64,000 bases of DNA from Bacillota bacterium (GTDB lineage Bacteria; Bacillota; Bacilli; Paenibacillales; UBA4045), in the NCBI GenBank assembly GCA_023441055.1, contig JAEZQY010000008.1, forward strand, positions 310,001 to 374,000, in the 5' to 3' direction. The notes beneath the pieces are model-generated. The model made no database searches and was not told the origin of the DNA. It worked only from the letters and a program-made list of their open reading frames with translations. Positions 31,855 to 40,633 of this stretch are shown here, piece by piece. Position 1 is the stretch's first letter; every line of letters starts with the position of its first letter. The translations under genes and the position numbers were made by a program.

Positions 31855-32697
31855 ATGGAAGAGCAACAATTGAGGCAAGCTTATGAGACACTTGAGCTGC
31901 CGGGCACCGCTACGAAGGACGAAGTCGAGGAAAGATATTTCCTGTTTCTCAAGAAGAAGAAGATGGGCCAGCAGATCGATGAGGAAGCGATCACAAGGGC
32001 CTACAAGCTTATCCTGGCTGAGCATCTAAGGCTGGAGGCCGAGGAGTACGATCAGAAGCATTATGCCGGATCCAAGTCACGCAAGGCCATCGATGACTTC
32101 TGGCATAAGTATAAGGCACATGTTCTCATTAGCGCACTCGCTCTGGTTGTTCTAATTGCCGGGATTAATTCTTACTTGGATAAGCGAGCGGAGCAGATTG
32201 CGCTGTCGAAGCTGCCACCATCGAGTCTGGATGTGATGTTCGTTGGCGAATATCAACAAGCGGAAGAGTTAGATGTCGGCGAGATCCTGCTCCAGCACTT
32301 CCCGGAATGGGAACGCATCAAGGTATTCATCTCTTATAATCCGTCCGTACCCAAGAGTGAATTCGATATCGCCGCAACACAGAAGAACATGCTGAATCTG
32401 ATTACCGAAATCCCCGACATTTATATTGTTGATGCGCATAACTTCGAATTGCTGGTGATGCAAGGTGCCTTCAAGCAGCTTGACGAGTGGGCGGTTGGTC
32501 TTCCAGAGGAGCGTCAGCTATCCAGAGTCGGCGAAGATGGTTCAAGCTATGTGTATGGCATTGACCTTAGCGATGCACCTGCTTGGAATGAGCTGAAGCT
32601 GTACGGTGCGGAGGAACGTATTATAGCGTTACGATTCGATACGGAGAATGAAGCCAGCAGCCTGCTATTCGTTAATCGGATACTCGGATTGGATTAA
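31855..32697 (+). CDS. J-domain-like membrane protein, unknown function
   Basis: The 280-residue protein starts with a J-like helical region (L-R-Q-A-Y-E-T-L-E-L-P-G-T-A-T-K-D-E-V, residues 6-24) that lacks the H-P-D tripeptide of true DnaJ partners. A single helix (about 90-107) leads to an extracytoplasmic domain of about 170 residues. That domain contains an I-P-D-I-Y-I-V-D segment like part of a binding protein. The start at 31855 follows GAGGTGGAG; a frame from 31834 would contain this site. It follows the M23 gene by 40 bp on the same strand. Paenibacillar proteins of this build exist, but no function is known to me. Confidence 0.75.
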   Translation: MEEQQLRQAYETLELPGTATKDEVEERYFLFLKKKKMGQQIDEEAITRAYKLILAEHLRLEAEEYDQKHYAGSKSRKAIDDFWHKYKAHVLISALALVVLIAGINSYLDKRAEQIALSKLPPSSLDVMFVGEYQQAEELDVGEILLQHFPEWERIKVFISYNPSVPKSEFDIAATQKNMLNLITEIPDIYIVDAHNFELLVMQGAFKQLDEWAVGLPEERQLSRVGEDGSSYVYGIDLSDAPAWNELKLYGAEERIIALRFDTENEASSLLFVNRILGLD

Positions 32698-32713
32698 TCC
32701 GTAATCCGGCTGG

Positions 32714-32980
32714 CTAGGATTCGTCTTCATCATCGAGCCATGCGTAGGGGTCTTCTAGGGTAGCAATGGCCTCCTTAATCTTGTCATACAGCTCTTCCGG
32801 GGATACTGCGGCGATGATCTCACCATTCACCATCGCATAGGGCGCATAGAAGCATTGGCCGCAGTTGCCTAGGCAGCCATACTCGATCACATCATAGTCT
32901 GGATCCAGCTCGAGCTTATCCTTCACTTGGTCGGTTCCCAGCGACATATTCGCTGCGCAGAATTCAATGATTGGCCGCAT
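32714..32980 (-). CDS. yuzB: YuzB-like protein (DUF1450)
   Basis: This 88-residue protein has four cysteines: C8 (I-I-E-F-C), C36, C40 and C43 in G-C-L-G-N-C-G-Q-C. The spacing suits a bound iron-sulfur cluster or zinc. The YuzB family is conserved next to yutI and yumB homologues in Bacilli, as seen here, which hints at iron-sulfur or redox work. The ATG at 32980 is chosen because GGTGG lies 8 nt upstream and the B. subtilis protein starts at the equivalent place. An upstream GTG at 32992 is less likely. Confidence 0.85.
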   Translation of the reverse strand: MRPIIEFCAANMSLGTDQVKDKLELDPDYDVIEYGCLGNCGQCFYAPYAMVNGEIIAAVSPEELYDKIKEAIATLEDPYAWLDDEDES

Positions 32981-33046
32981 GTATAAATCCACCTTTGAAA
33001 ATACTTCTCAATCGTTTATAATTAGTATAGAAAGGAGATGAAGCAA

Positions 33047-33298
33047 ATGAGTGACGTGACAAGTACAGAGAGCAATGTTTACGATGACGTGTTGGAAGTC
33101 CTAGACAAGCTTCGTCCGTTCCTGCAACGCGATGGCGGAGATGTCGAGCTCGTGGACGTCGAGGACGGTATCGTTAAGTTAAGATTAATGGGTGCTTGCG
33201 GTAGCTGCCCCAGCTCGACGATCACATTGAAGGCCGGTATTGAACGCGCCTTGGTCGAAGAAATAGAGGGCATCCAGGAAGTCGTTCAAGTATTCTAA
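33047..33298 (+). CDS. NifU-like iron-sulfur scaffold (YutI/Nfu type)
   Basis: This 83-residue protein is a single NifU C-terminal domain. It has L-R-P-F-L-Q-R-D-G-G-D-V-E-L and the cluster motif C51-G-S-C54. Nfu proteins hold a 4Fe-4S cluster between two subunits and deliver it to targets such as aconitase or lipoyl synthase; lipA is elsewhere in this window. The ATG at 33047 has GGAG 9 nt upstream. An ATG at 33038 abuts the ribosome site and is rejected. A strong terminator follows. It is divergent from yuzB. Confidence 0.93.
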   Translation: MSDVTSTESNVYDDVLEVLDKLRPFLQRDGGDVELVDVEDGIVKLRLMGACGSCPSSTITLKAGIERALVEEIEGIQEVVQVF

Positions 33299-33313
33299 TA
33301 GGTCTCACAACTT

Positions 33314-33343
33314 AGCCTGCCTATCCGGCAGGCTTTTTATTTG
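33314..33343 (+). terminator. Terminator of the nfu-type gene
   Basis: AGCCTGCC-TATCC-GGCAGGCT (33314-33334) is followed by TTTTATTT. Confidence 0.93.
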
Positions 33344-33354
33344 CAGAAACTCCG

Positions 33355-34137
33355 CTAGTCAAGCGGCCATACACGAATCGGATCCATGCCGCCGGAGATG
33401 TCCATAATCGTCCCCGTAATGAAGTCCGACTCCGGCTGGAGCAGAAATGTCACGGCTCGCGACACATCCTCACCGGAGCCAGGACGAATTCGCGGCGATT
33501 CCAGATCCCGCTCGCCAAGCACGTCTTCGATGGATCTGATCTTGTTATCGCCCTTAATATCTGCTGGACATATCATGTTAACGGTTATGCCGTATTCCGC
33601 TTCCTCGACGGCCAGCGTCTTCGTGAAGGAGACTAGGCCTACCTTGGCGGCTGCATATACAGCGCGATGCGGCCAAGCGCGCGATTCAGCGGCATGCGCG
33701 AAGCCGAAGTGAATGATTCGCCCGAAGCCGCGCTCGCGCATCCCGGGCAGGACCAGCAGATCGAGCGCCATGGCCGCAGTCATATTGCTGTTGATCAGAT
33801 ATTGAATCTCTTCTAGTGTATAGGAGATGAACCTGCGACGCTCGCGCATGAATGGTCCGGCATTGTTGATGAGAATATCAATGGGTCCGTAAGCTTCAAT
33901 CGCTTGCTCCACGAGCGCGGCTTGATCGTCTGAGCGGCTAATATCCGCTTGAACAGCCAGCGCTTCTCCGCCGCTATCGTGAATCTGGGAGACCAACTCC
34001 TCTGCCTCCCGCTTGCTAGTCATATAGCTGAACACGATGCGATAGCCGGCACTAGCCAGCGTAATCGCCATGTGACGTCCCAGTCCCTTGGCACCGCCTG
34101 TCAGGAGCACGACCTGCTGCTCTGATGGAGCACTCAT
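33355..34137 (-). CDS. Short-chain dehydrogenase/reductase
   Basis: This 260-residue SDR has the cofactor motif T-G-G-A-K-G-L-G (13-20), N-N-A-G, and the catalytic Y-A-A-A-K. An NADP preference is suggested by basic residues after the second strand (T-S-K-R-E). The usual catalytic Ser position falls in the unusual stretch H-F-G-F-A-H-A-A-E-S. It is FabG-like, but the substrate cannot be assigned. GGGGGT stands 6 nt before the ATG at 34137. The start overlaps the end of the HEPN-like gene by 4 bp, so the two are translationally coupled. Confidence 0.88.
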   Translation of the reverse strand: MSAPSEQQVVLLTGGAKGLGRHMAITLASAGYRIVFSYMTSKREAEELVSQIHDSGGEALAVQADISRSDDQAALVEQAIEAYGPIDILINNAGPFMRERRRFISYTLEEIQYLINSNMTAAMALDLLVLPGMRERGFGRIIHFGFAHAAESRAWPHRAVYAAAKVGLVSFTKTLAVEEAEYGITVNMICPADIKGDNKIRSIEDVLGERDLESPRIRPGSGEDVSRAVTFLLQPESDFITGTIMDISGGMDPIRVWPLD

Positions 34138-34832
34138 CGCAATACCCCCTTGCTGTATCGGAATATCTCTGTCAAGGATTGACACACCATATCCATACTA
34201 TGCTGCAGCTCCTCCGAATTGACCTTAATCGGTTCAATTCGGATGCGGGTTATAAAGCTCGTGCCAGTATGCCAATTATCATCTATCAACTCTGCATTCA
34301 AGGAATGAATTTCCAGGTTCCGCTTCTTGCGCAGCTTATCCAGCGGCTCTCTATACTTGACCTTCAAGTCGAACAGCTTCTGTTCCAGACGCTTATGCGT
34401 ATTGGTCTTATGCATCTGGCGAAGCACCGTGAAGTAGGAGAACTTCTGTTTAACCTTCGCGGTCTCCAGCCCGTATAGCAGGTCTAGGAAGTAGCCAGTC
34501 TTGTCCAACAGGGAGAATAAGCGAATGACGGCATCCTTGTAGAAGTAGATATGGCGATAATAGTCCGCTCGTTCTTCCGCCGTCATCACATCCAGATAAG
34601 AACTGCTCACAAGCTGGCCAAACCGGTGGCTGCAATATAAGCTCTGCTCGAACTCACTCAATGCGGTATGCAGGCCGATCGCCCATACATTCAGCCGTAC
34701 CCACTTATTGTCCACCTCACCATGATTGAACGTCTTACGCAGCTGTCTATTGAAATCCCTGATGGCATTAACCGTGTGTAGATATTGGCCCTGCTCCTGC
34801 CTAGGAGGTTCTCCGAATAGCACCCTTAACAT
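34134..34832 (-). CDS. HEPN-like helical protein (Cthe_2314-type), putative
   Basis: This 232-residue protein is all-helical and basic with no membrane segment. It contains R171-N-L-E-I-H176, which fits the R-x4-6-H motif with a polar residue after Arg that marks catalytic HEPN ribonucleases. Related paenibacillar proteins are named Cthe_2314-family HEPN proteins, to my recollection. No nucleotidyltransferase (MNT) partner is adjacent, so it does not look like a standard HEPN-MNT toxin pair. It overlaps the SDR gene by 4 bp and follows ctaA by 15 bp on the same strand. RNase activity is inference. Confidence 0.6.
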   Translation of the reverse strand: MLRVLFGEPPRQEQGQYLHTVNAIRDFNRQLRKTFNHGEVDNKWVRLNVWAIGLHTALSEFEQSLYCSHRFGQLVSSSYLDVMTAEERADYYRHIYFYKDAVIRLFSLLDKTGYFLDLLYGLETAKVKQKFSYFTVLRQMHKTNTHKRLEQKLFDLKVKYREPLDKLRKKRNLEIHSLNAELIDDNWHTGTSFITRIRIEPIKVNSEELQHSMDMVCQSLTEIFRYSKGVLR

Positions 34833-34847
34833 CGATTCACCTCATCC

Positions 34848-35774
34848 TTATCGATTGCGGAGCTGCCACACCCTTATGCATAAGTAGCTGAGCGCAGAGA
34901 AGAGAACAGCAATGATCCCAGTGTGAATCAAGCTCGAGAGCACATACCAGTTCGCCGAAGCTAGCGTTGTCACGACGAACGCACCGCTGATCACTTGCAG
35001 AACAACGAGCAGCAGCGCCAGATTACCAATCCTCCGAACCTCAACAATGTGACGGTAGTGTCGATTCGCGCTGACAGCCAGCCAGATCAGCAGGATGAAC
35101 AGGAGCAGTCCCGCTATGCGGTGGATGAACGCAATGCCCTCAGCGCCGGTGAGCTCGGGGATGACCTTGCCATTGCACAGCGGCCATCCCTCACAGCCTC
35201 CAGAGGAATCCGTATGTCGCACGAAGGCTCCGATATAAACAACAATATACGAATAAATTGTGGTCACCCAGACCAATAATCGGAAGCGCTTGTCAACCGT
35301 ATGCGTAGACGTTGCTTCCGGCTTAGCAGTCGGCGCTCGCCCCTCGCGTCTGATTACCAACAGTAATAAGACTGTGAATGTGAACGCGATCATGGAGAAT
35401 CCGAAGTGAAGCGCCATTACCGCTGAGGATTGCTCCCACTTGACCGCCATCGCGCCTAGAATGGCCTGCAGCACTGTGAAGAATGCAATGCCCGAGGCAT
35501 GTCGATACTGCTCGGTTCGTCTGCCATACGCTCGGTAGACAGCTATAAAAGTCAACAGGACGAGAATGCCTACAATACCTGTTATCGCCCTGTGGCTGTA
35601 TTCAATCATGGATTCCAACGTGTAAGCCGGTACAAATTTGCCGTTACATAGCGGCCAGTCATCGCCGCAGCCACGTCCAGATTCGGTCTTAGTCACTAAG
35701 GCTCCATTAACCAGAACAATGAACATCCCGATACTTGTCGCTAACGCCAACCATTTGATGTTAAGGGATCGCAC
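34848..35774 (-). CDS. ctaA: Haem A synthase CtaA
   Basis: This integral membrane protein of about 308 residues and eight helices converts haem O to haem A for cytochrome aa3-type oxidases. Paired haem-binding histidines occur in Y-S-H-R-A, A-L-H-F-G, F-I-H-R-I and L-I-H-T-G. The two external cysteine pairs typical of Bacillales CtaA are G-R-G-C-G-D-D-W-P-L-C-N-G-K and G-G-C-E-G-W-P-L-C-N-G-K. The GTG at 35774 gives the usual N-terminus and has AGGT 10 nt upstream; a GTG at 35786 is possible. ctaB is 11 kb away, unlike the paired genes of B. subtilis. Confidence 0.94.
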   Translation of the reverse strand: MRSLNIKWLALATSIGMFIVLVNGALVTKTESGRGCGDDWPLCNGKFVPAYTLESMIEYSHRAITGIVGILVLLTFIAVYRAYGRRTEQYRHASGIAFFTVLQAILGAMAVKWEQSSAVMALHFGFSMIAFTFTVLLLLVIRREGRAPTAKPEATSTHTVDKRFRLLVWVTTIYSYIVVYIGAFVRHTDSSGGCEGWPLCNGKVIPELTGAEGIAFIHRIAGLLLFILLIWLAVSANRHYRHIVEVRRIGNLALLLVVLQVISGAFVVTTLASANWYVLSSLIHTGIIAVLFSALSYLCIRVWQLRNR

Positions 35775-35864
35775 TTTCTTGTACACCTACTTTTAACATA
35801 TTGTCTTATTTCTTCGTACTAACAACCATCCTACATTATATCCAGTATGCTGATAGAATGCTAT

Positions 35865-36218
35865 TCAAGCACCCGTCTGCGGTAAGGAGTCGGCAACCGC
35901 GATTGCGCGATCCAGGAATTGCTCGATCTCCTCGCGCGTCTTCCTCAGCTTGCTGACGAATCGGACAATTTCTCTTCCGTCTAGGAACACGACAAAGCTT
36001 GGGATGCCCAAGATTTGAAGCGAATCGCATAGATCCGGGAAGTCGTCGCGATCCACATGCACGAATGTCAGCTTCTCCTTGTACTGTTCCTCCACATCAG
36101 CCATGAACGGCTCGATATAATGGCAATCCTTGCACCAAGACGCCTTGAACACCGCCACCGTCGGCTTGCGATCGCCGACAATCGCAGCAAATTCCTCTTC
36201 CGTCTGTACTTGTCGCAT
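35865..36218 (-). CDS. Thioredoxin-family protein
   Basis: This 117-residue thioredoxin-fold protein has the active site W-C29-K-D-C32 and the cis-proline segment G-I-P-S-F. The central K-D replaces the classic G-P, so its redox potential may differ from that of TrxA. No signal peptide is visible, so it should act in the cytosol. GAGGAGTGG precedes the ATG at 36218. It lies between ctaA and a flippase gene on the same strand with about 80-90 bp on either side. The substrates are unknown. Confidence 0.9.
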   Translation of the reverse strand: MRQVQTEEEFAAIVGDRKPTVAVFKASWCKDCHYIEPFMADVEEQYKEKLTFVHVDRDDFPDLCDSLQILGIPSFVVFLDGREIVRFVSKLRKTREEIEQFLDRAIAVADSLPQTGA

Positions 36219-36294
36219 ATACGTTCCACTCCTCTTCTGCTATCTGTCTTCTTCCACTATTATAACCTACACAGCGAAGCCTGTCAGGCTATGC

Positions 36295-37908
36295 TCAGCT
36301 TGCCCGCGCGAATTTCTCAGCGATGCGTCTGATGCGTACTGGCAGGAACGCGAGTTCATCCGAACGGATAACTCCGAACACGAATAAAAGGGCAATGAAC
36401 AGCGCAGCGGTAACGCCGCTTACGATCAACGTCTGTATGAGATAGTCTATCGGATCAATGAACCATGTCACATAGCGCTCGCTGAGCCAATCCAGACCGA
36501 ATCCCGCCAGATACGCACATCCTGCTGTCGAGATCAGGGCCAGCCATCTTCCCTGCAGCACCTTCAGCTTCATAAACTTGCGAATCACTAGGAAATTGAG
36601 CAGCATAATAACTAGGAAGCAGAGAACGGTCGACCCGATCACCCCATACATACCGATCCACGGTGACAGTGCATAGGTAGCCGCCAGCTTCACCGCAATC
36701 CCGGCATAGACATGGGTAGCAGCAGCCTTCATACGGCCGAGTCCATTGAGGATGGAGGCAGTGGTCATCATCACGATCTGCAGCATCGCCGCAGCGGTGA
36801 GCATCATAATGATCGAGGTACCCTTCGTGTCGCCGAAAATAAACCCATTCACCGGCCGTGCCGCTGCGATAATCGTCACAACGATCCATAGGCCGAATAT
36901 GGTCGCCAGCCACATCGCCTGTGAGGCTCGCTTACTCGCCTCCTCATGATCGCCTCTGGTCAGAGCCGATGAGATCACAGGCAGAGCGGTCTGACTAACC
37001 GCAATAGCCAGAATAATCGGGATGCCCGCCAGCGATTGCGCTCTGGCGCCAAGTATGCCAAGCGCCTCCTTAGCCGCATCGTAACCTAGATCTCCCTTCA
37101 ATAAGCTGATCACGGTCGAGCTGTCTATCAAATTAATGATCGGCACCGCCAATGCGCTGAACGTTATCGGAATTGAATAGGTGAAGATCAGTTTATAAAT
37201 GTGCCAGATGGAGCGTCTCTGCTCAATGGATTCGGCGACTTGGGCAGTCTGATGCGATCCGCCGCGCAGACGCTTGAGCTTACGGGAATAGTACAGCATG
37301 ACTGCCAGCGCCCCCACGCCGCCCATCACCGCGCCGAATGACGCACCGGCAACCGCGACACTAAGACTGTACCCGTAATCGAGCAGGACATAGGCTAGTA
37401 CAACTGCAGTGATCACACGCAGGATCTGTTCGATGATCTGCGACATTCCGCCGGCCATCATGAACTGAAGGCCCTGGAAGTAGCCTCTCATCATGGCGAT
37501 GATCGGGAATAACAGCAGCGCCGGCGCCAGCGCTCGAATCGCCAGGATCGATTCCGGTTCATCCGCTATGTAGGTTGCATAATAGGGTGCTGCGAAGATC
37601 AGTCCAGCGGTGAGCAGCACGCCCATTATTATTGCAAACCCCAACGCAGCCTGATAGATGCGCGAGGCCTCAGCCATCCTGCCGGATTCAGCCCGCTCAG
37701 AGATCAGCTTGCTGAGCGCGCTGGGGATGCCTGCTGTCGCAATAATAAGCAGTACGAAGTAGACATTGAAGGCGACAACGAATGAAGCCATCCCGGTGTC
37801 GCCTAGCAGATGCTTGAGCGGCACCTTCTGGAGAACGCCCAGCACACGCGCAATAAGCGCTGCCAGCGCTAATATTAATGTTCCTCTGACTAATGAGTCC
37901 TTCTTCAT
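36295..37908 (-). CDS. MVF/SpoVB-type polysaccharide or lipid II flippase
   Basis: This protein of about 537 residues and 14 helices belongs to the MOP superfamily (MurJ, SpoVB, YtgP). It begins K-K-D-S-L-V-R-G-T-L-I-L-A and has G-I-P-S-A-L-S-K-L-I-S-E-R, typical of the group. Members move lipid II or other lipid-linked sugars across the membrane. It is closest in feel to the YtgP/SpoVB side, but I cannot decide which. No clear ribosome site precedes the ATG at 37908 or the GTG at 37920, so the start is uncertain. Downstream is a thioredoxin gene, upstream a HAD phosphatase. Confidence 0.85.
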   Translation of the reverse strand: MKKDSLVRGTLILALAALIARVLGVLQKVPLKHLLGDTGMASFVVAFNVYFVLLIIATAGIPSALSKLISERAESGRMAEASRIYQAALGFAIIMGVLLTAGLIFAAPYYATYIADEPESILAIRALAPALLLFPIIAMMRGYFQGLQFMMAGGMSQIIEQILRVITAVVLAYVLLDYGYSLSVAVAGASFGAVMGGVGALAVMLYYSRKLKRLRGGSHQTAQVAESIEQRRSIWHIYKLIFTYSIPITFSALAVPIINLIDSSTVISLLKGDLGYDAAKEALGILGARAQSLAGIPIILAIAVSQTALPVISSALTRGDHEEASKRASQAMWLATIFGLWIVVTIIAAARPVNGFIFGDTKGTSIIMMLTAAAMLQIVMMTTASILNGLGRMKAAATHVYAGIAVKLAATYALSPWIGMYGVIGSTVLCFLVIMLLNFLVIRKFMKLKVLQGRWLALISTAGCAYLAGFGLDWLSERYVTWFIDPIDYLIQTLIVSGVTAALFIALLFVFGVIRSDELAFLPVRIRRIAEKFARAS

Positions 37909-37986
37909 CGTTGTTAACACGAGAATGCCGGTCTGACCGTTCCCTCGTTCCTCCCTCGCATGAGTATCCGATTATGTACCGGCTTG

Positions 37987-38724
37987 TTAGAGTAGATAAC
38001 GTCGAATCACTTCAGCGACGCCGTCTTCCTCATTCGTCAGCGTTATCGCGTCTGCAGCGTCCTTCACGGCTTCCTGTGCATTGCCCATCGCGATACCCAG
38101 ACCAGCCTGCTCAATCATCGCCAGGTCGTTCAAGCTGTCGCCAACCGCGACAACCTCATCCATCCGATAGCCGAGCAGCTGACAAATCTGTTCAAGGCCA
38201 GTTGCCTTATTCACGCCCAGCGGATTAAATTCAATATTGCGAGGATCTGAATTGGTCATCTCCAGCTGTATGCCGAGCGACTTGATCTGATCGATAATCG
38301 TGCGAAGCACATCACGCTCTTCGGTATAGTAACAGAATTTCATCCATTGCTCCGACCCGATATCCGCCAGCCAATTCTCCTTATTATAGACCTGCTTGGA
38401 GCCGTATGCCCAATACCAGACATCATGCTCCTCAGCTAGTGTATGAAGCGCCCTGATCTCATCCAGATCGATGAACGCTCTGCTCAGTATCGTATCCGTG
38501 CTGCGCCACACCTCACTGCCATTCACTGCAACGAAGGGCGTCTGCAGCCCAAGCTGCTCCATGAACGGAACAATATGCGGCTGACCTCTTCCAGTCGCCA
38601 TGCAGACTGTGATGCCAGCATCCGCTGCGCGCCTTATCCACTCGTGGTTCCCTTCTGATATTCGCTTATCCTTATTCAACAGCGTACCATCCATATCAAG
38701 CGCAAGAAGTTTGTAAATCATCAT
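37987..38724 (-). CDS. Cof-type HAD hydrolase
   Basis: This 245-residue HAD superfamily IIB phosphatase has the nucleophile motif L-D-M-D-G-T-L-L (8-15), a motif II Ser/Thr region at A-T-G-R-G, and G-D-S-L-N-D (about 198-203) binding magnesium. Such enzymes dephosphorylate sugar phosphates, flavin mononucleotide or pyridoxal phosphate with loose specificity. GGAGG stands 4-7 nt before two tandem ATGs at 38724/38721. It follows the mnt operon on the same strand after about 90 bp. The substrate is unknown. Confidence 0.9.
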   Translation of the reverse strand: MMIYKLLALDMDGTLLNKDKRISEGNHEWIRRAADAGITVCMATGRGQPHIVPFMEQLGLQTPFVAVNGSEVWRSTDTILSRAFIDLDEIRALHTLAEEHDVWYWAYGSKQVYNKENWLADIGSEQWMKFCYYTEERDVLRTIIDQIKSLGIQLEMTNSDPRNIEFNPLGVNKATGLEQICQLLGYRMDEVVAVGDSLNDLAMIEQAGLGIAMGNAQEAVKDAADAITLTNEEDGVAEVIRRYLL

Positions 38725-38813
38725 CGTTCCTCCAAGTAGTCATAGTAAGCATAGCTTCACTATACTATGGATGCGATGAGACTGACAAACTTCTCATATG
38801 TGCTTCTATGCCA

Positions 38814-39698
38814 TTATTCACTAGCGTTCAAGGCCAGCTTCCTCATCCGGATCCGCTTCCAGAGCACGCCATGGCTCGGAGAGAAGAGGAAGGCGATCAC
38901 GAACAGCATACCGGCCACGCTGACCATGCAGCCAGCGATAGACGCATCCAGCCACGCAGCGGCGAAGTAACCCAGCACGCTGCACAACACGCCGATTGCC
39001 ATGCTGACTCCAATCATGCGCGCCAAGCTGTCCACCAGCAGATAAGCCGTAGCTGCTGGAACAATCAGCATACCGACGACGAGAATCGCTCCGACGCTCT
39101 CGAAGGACGCTACGGTCGTCATCGACACCAGCCCCATCAACAAATAGTGGAAGAAGGCCACCGGAATGCCGAGCGCAGCGGCAAGCGCAGGATCGAAGGA
39201 ACAGAGCTTAAATTGCTTATAGAACAACCCGATTACCACTAGGCAGATTAACAGGGTGAAGCTGATCATCAAGAGCGCCTTGGGCAGCTCAGGCAATCCG
39301 AGCAGTGACACAGTCTGGAATGGAATATAAGTAATTTCTCCATACAGCACACAATCCAAATCCAGATCGATCTGACTCGTATATACACTGACCAGTACAA
39401 TGCCGACCGCGAATAGCGAGGTGAAGACAACGCCGATCGAGGCATCCGACTGCACACCGCTCTGCTTGAACGATTGGATGAGGAACACCGTGATCAATCC
39501 AACAACAGATGCGCCCAGCAGCATGAACATAGAATCCCTAGAGCCGCTGATCAAGAACGCCAATACAATACCAGGCAGCACAGCATGACTGATGGCATCT
39601 CCGATCATCGCCATTCGCCGGAGTACGAGGAAGGAGCCGAGCAGAGCGCAGGAGCAGGCAACTAGGGCACCTGTAAGAATGATTAGAAATCCACTCAT
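38814..39698 (-). CDS. mntD: Metal ABC transporter permease, MntD/TroD type
   Basis: This 294-residue permease of the ABC-3 family has eight or nine helices. It begins M-S-G-F-L-I-I-L-T-G-A-L-V-A-C-S-C-A-L-L-G and carries the family motif G-D-A-I-S-H-A-V-L-P-G. It is the second channel subunit of an Mn or Zn importer. GGGGGCAG precedes the ATG at 39698, which directly abuts the mntC stop. The two permeases are homologous to each other but not identical, as in the four-gene mntABCD layout. Confidence 0.92.
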   Translation of the reverse strand: MSGFLIILTGALVACSCALLGSFLVLRRMAMIGDAISHAVLPGIVLAFLISGSRDSMFMLLGASVVGLITVFLIQSFKQSGVQSDASIGVVFTSLFAVGIVLVSVYTSQIDLDLDCVLYGEITYIPFQTVSLLGLPELPKALLMISFTLLICLVVIGLFYKQFKLCSFDPALAAALGIPVAFFHYLLMGLVSMTTVASFESVGAILVVGMLIVPAATAYLLVDSLARMIGVSMAIGVLCSVLGYFAAAWLDASIAGCMVSVAGMLFVIAFLFSPSHGVLWKRIRMRKLALNASE

Positions 39699-40628
39699 TC
39701 AGATTCTGCCCCCTTCCGTAACGGCCATCTTCGCTTCACGCTGCAGTGTTCTGCGTGCAGATGCGCGCATTCGGTACTTGGAAATCAGTCCTCGATGCGG
39801 CGCGAATACGATCGAGAATAGGAATACAGCTGTCGCAGATAGCACACAGAGCGGCCCAGTCGGTAGATTGTCGCCGAGCGCGCTTATGATCGTTCCAGCC
39901 GCTCCGCTGAACGCGCCAATCAGCCCTGCCAGCACAACCATAACACCTAGGCGTTCTGTCCAATACCGCGCAGCAACAGCTGGTGTAATGAGCAGGGCAG
40001 CCATCAGAACCACGCCCACAGCCTGAATACCGACAACTACAGCAATCACGATCAGGAACATCAGCAACTGCTCCAGCGCCGCCACAGGAAATCCTAGACC
40101 GCGGGCGAAGCCCGGATCGAAGCTGACTAGCTTGAATTCCTTGAAGAACAACGCGCAAGCGCCGACCAAGAAGAGCGACATCCCAATCATCACCCACACA
40201 TCCGACTGAACGAGCGAAGCGGCCTGGCCGAACAGGAACTTATCCAATCCACTCTGATTTCCGCCTGGGTGGCGCTGGATCTGAGTTAGCAGCACAATCC
40301 CCAAACCGAAGAACACAGACAGTGTAATACCCAATGCTGTATCTTGTTTAATCCGGCTGTTCCGCGTAATATAACCGATTCCGAAGGTAGCGATAATGCC
40401 GGCAATCGTGGCGCCTATGAGGAAGAATATAATCGATTTCGTACCCGTTAGCATGAAGGCGATACATACGCCCGGGAGAGCGGCATGCGCCAGTGCATCG
40501 CCCATCAAGCTCTGCTTGCGCAGGTAGGCGAAGCAGCCCAGCACCCCGCTGCTGAGCCCAAGCAGGGCACAGGCGGATAGAATCCAACGCGCATTGGGAT
40601 CCAGCCAAATAGCGATCCAGAATGACAT
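39699..40628 (-). CDS. mntC: Metal ABC transporter permease, MntC/TroC type
   Basis: The permease of about 309 residues belongs to the ABC-3 family, with the motif G-D-A-L-A-H-A-A-L-P-G and about nine helices. It partners mntD and the ATPase mntB. Three possible starts cluster here (GTG 40637, ATG 40634, ATG 40628). AGGAAGG lies 8 nt before 40628, which is preferred. The cytoplasmic C-terminus is basic (R-M-R-A-S-A-R-R-T-L-Q-R) and longer than in mntD. Confidence 0.92.
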   Translation of the reverse strand: MSFWIAIWLDPNARWILSACALLGLSSGVLGCFAYLRKQSLMGDALAHAALPGVCIAFMLTGTKSIIFFLIGATIAGIIATFGIGYITRNSRIKQDTALGITLSVFFGLGIVLLTQIQRHPGGNQSGLDKFLFGQAASLVQSDVWVMIGMSLFLVGACALFFKEFKLVSFDPGFARGLGFPVAALEQLLMFLIVIAVVVGIQAVGVVLMAALLITPAVAARYWTERLGVMVVLAGLIGAFSGAAGTIISALGDNLPTGPLCVLSATAVFLFSIVFAPHRGLISKYRMRASARRTLQREAKMAVTEGGRI

Positions 40629-40633
40629 CCCCA

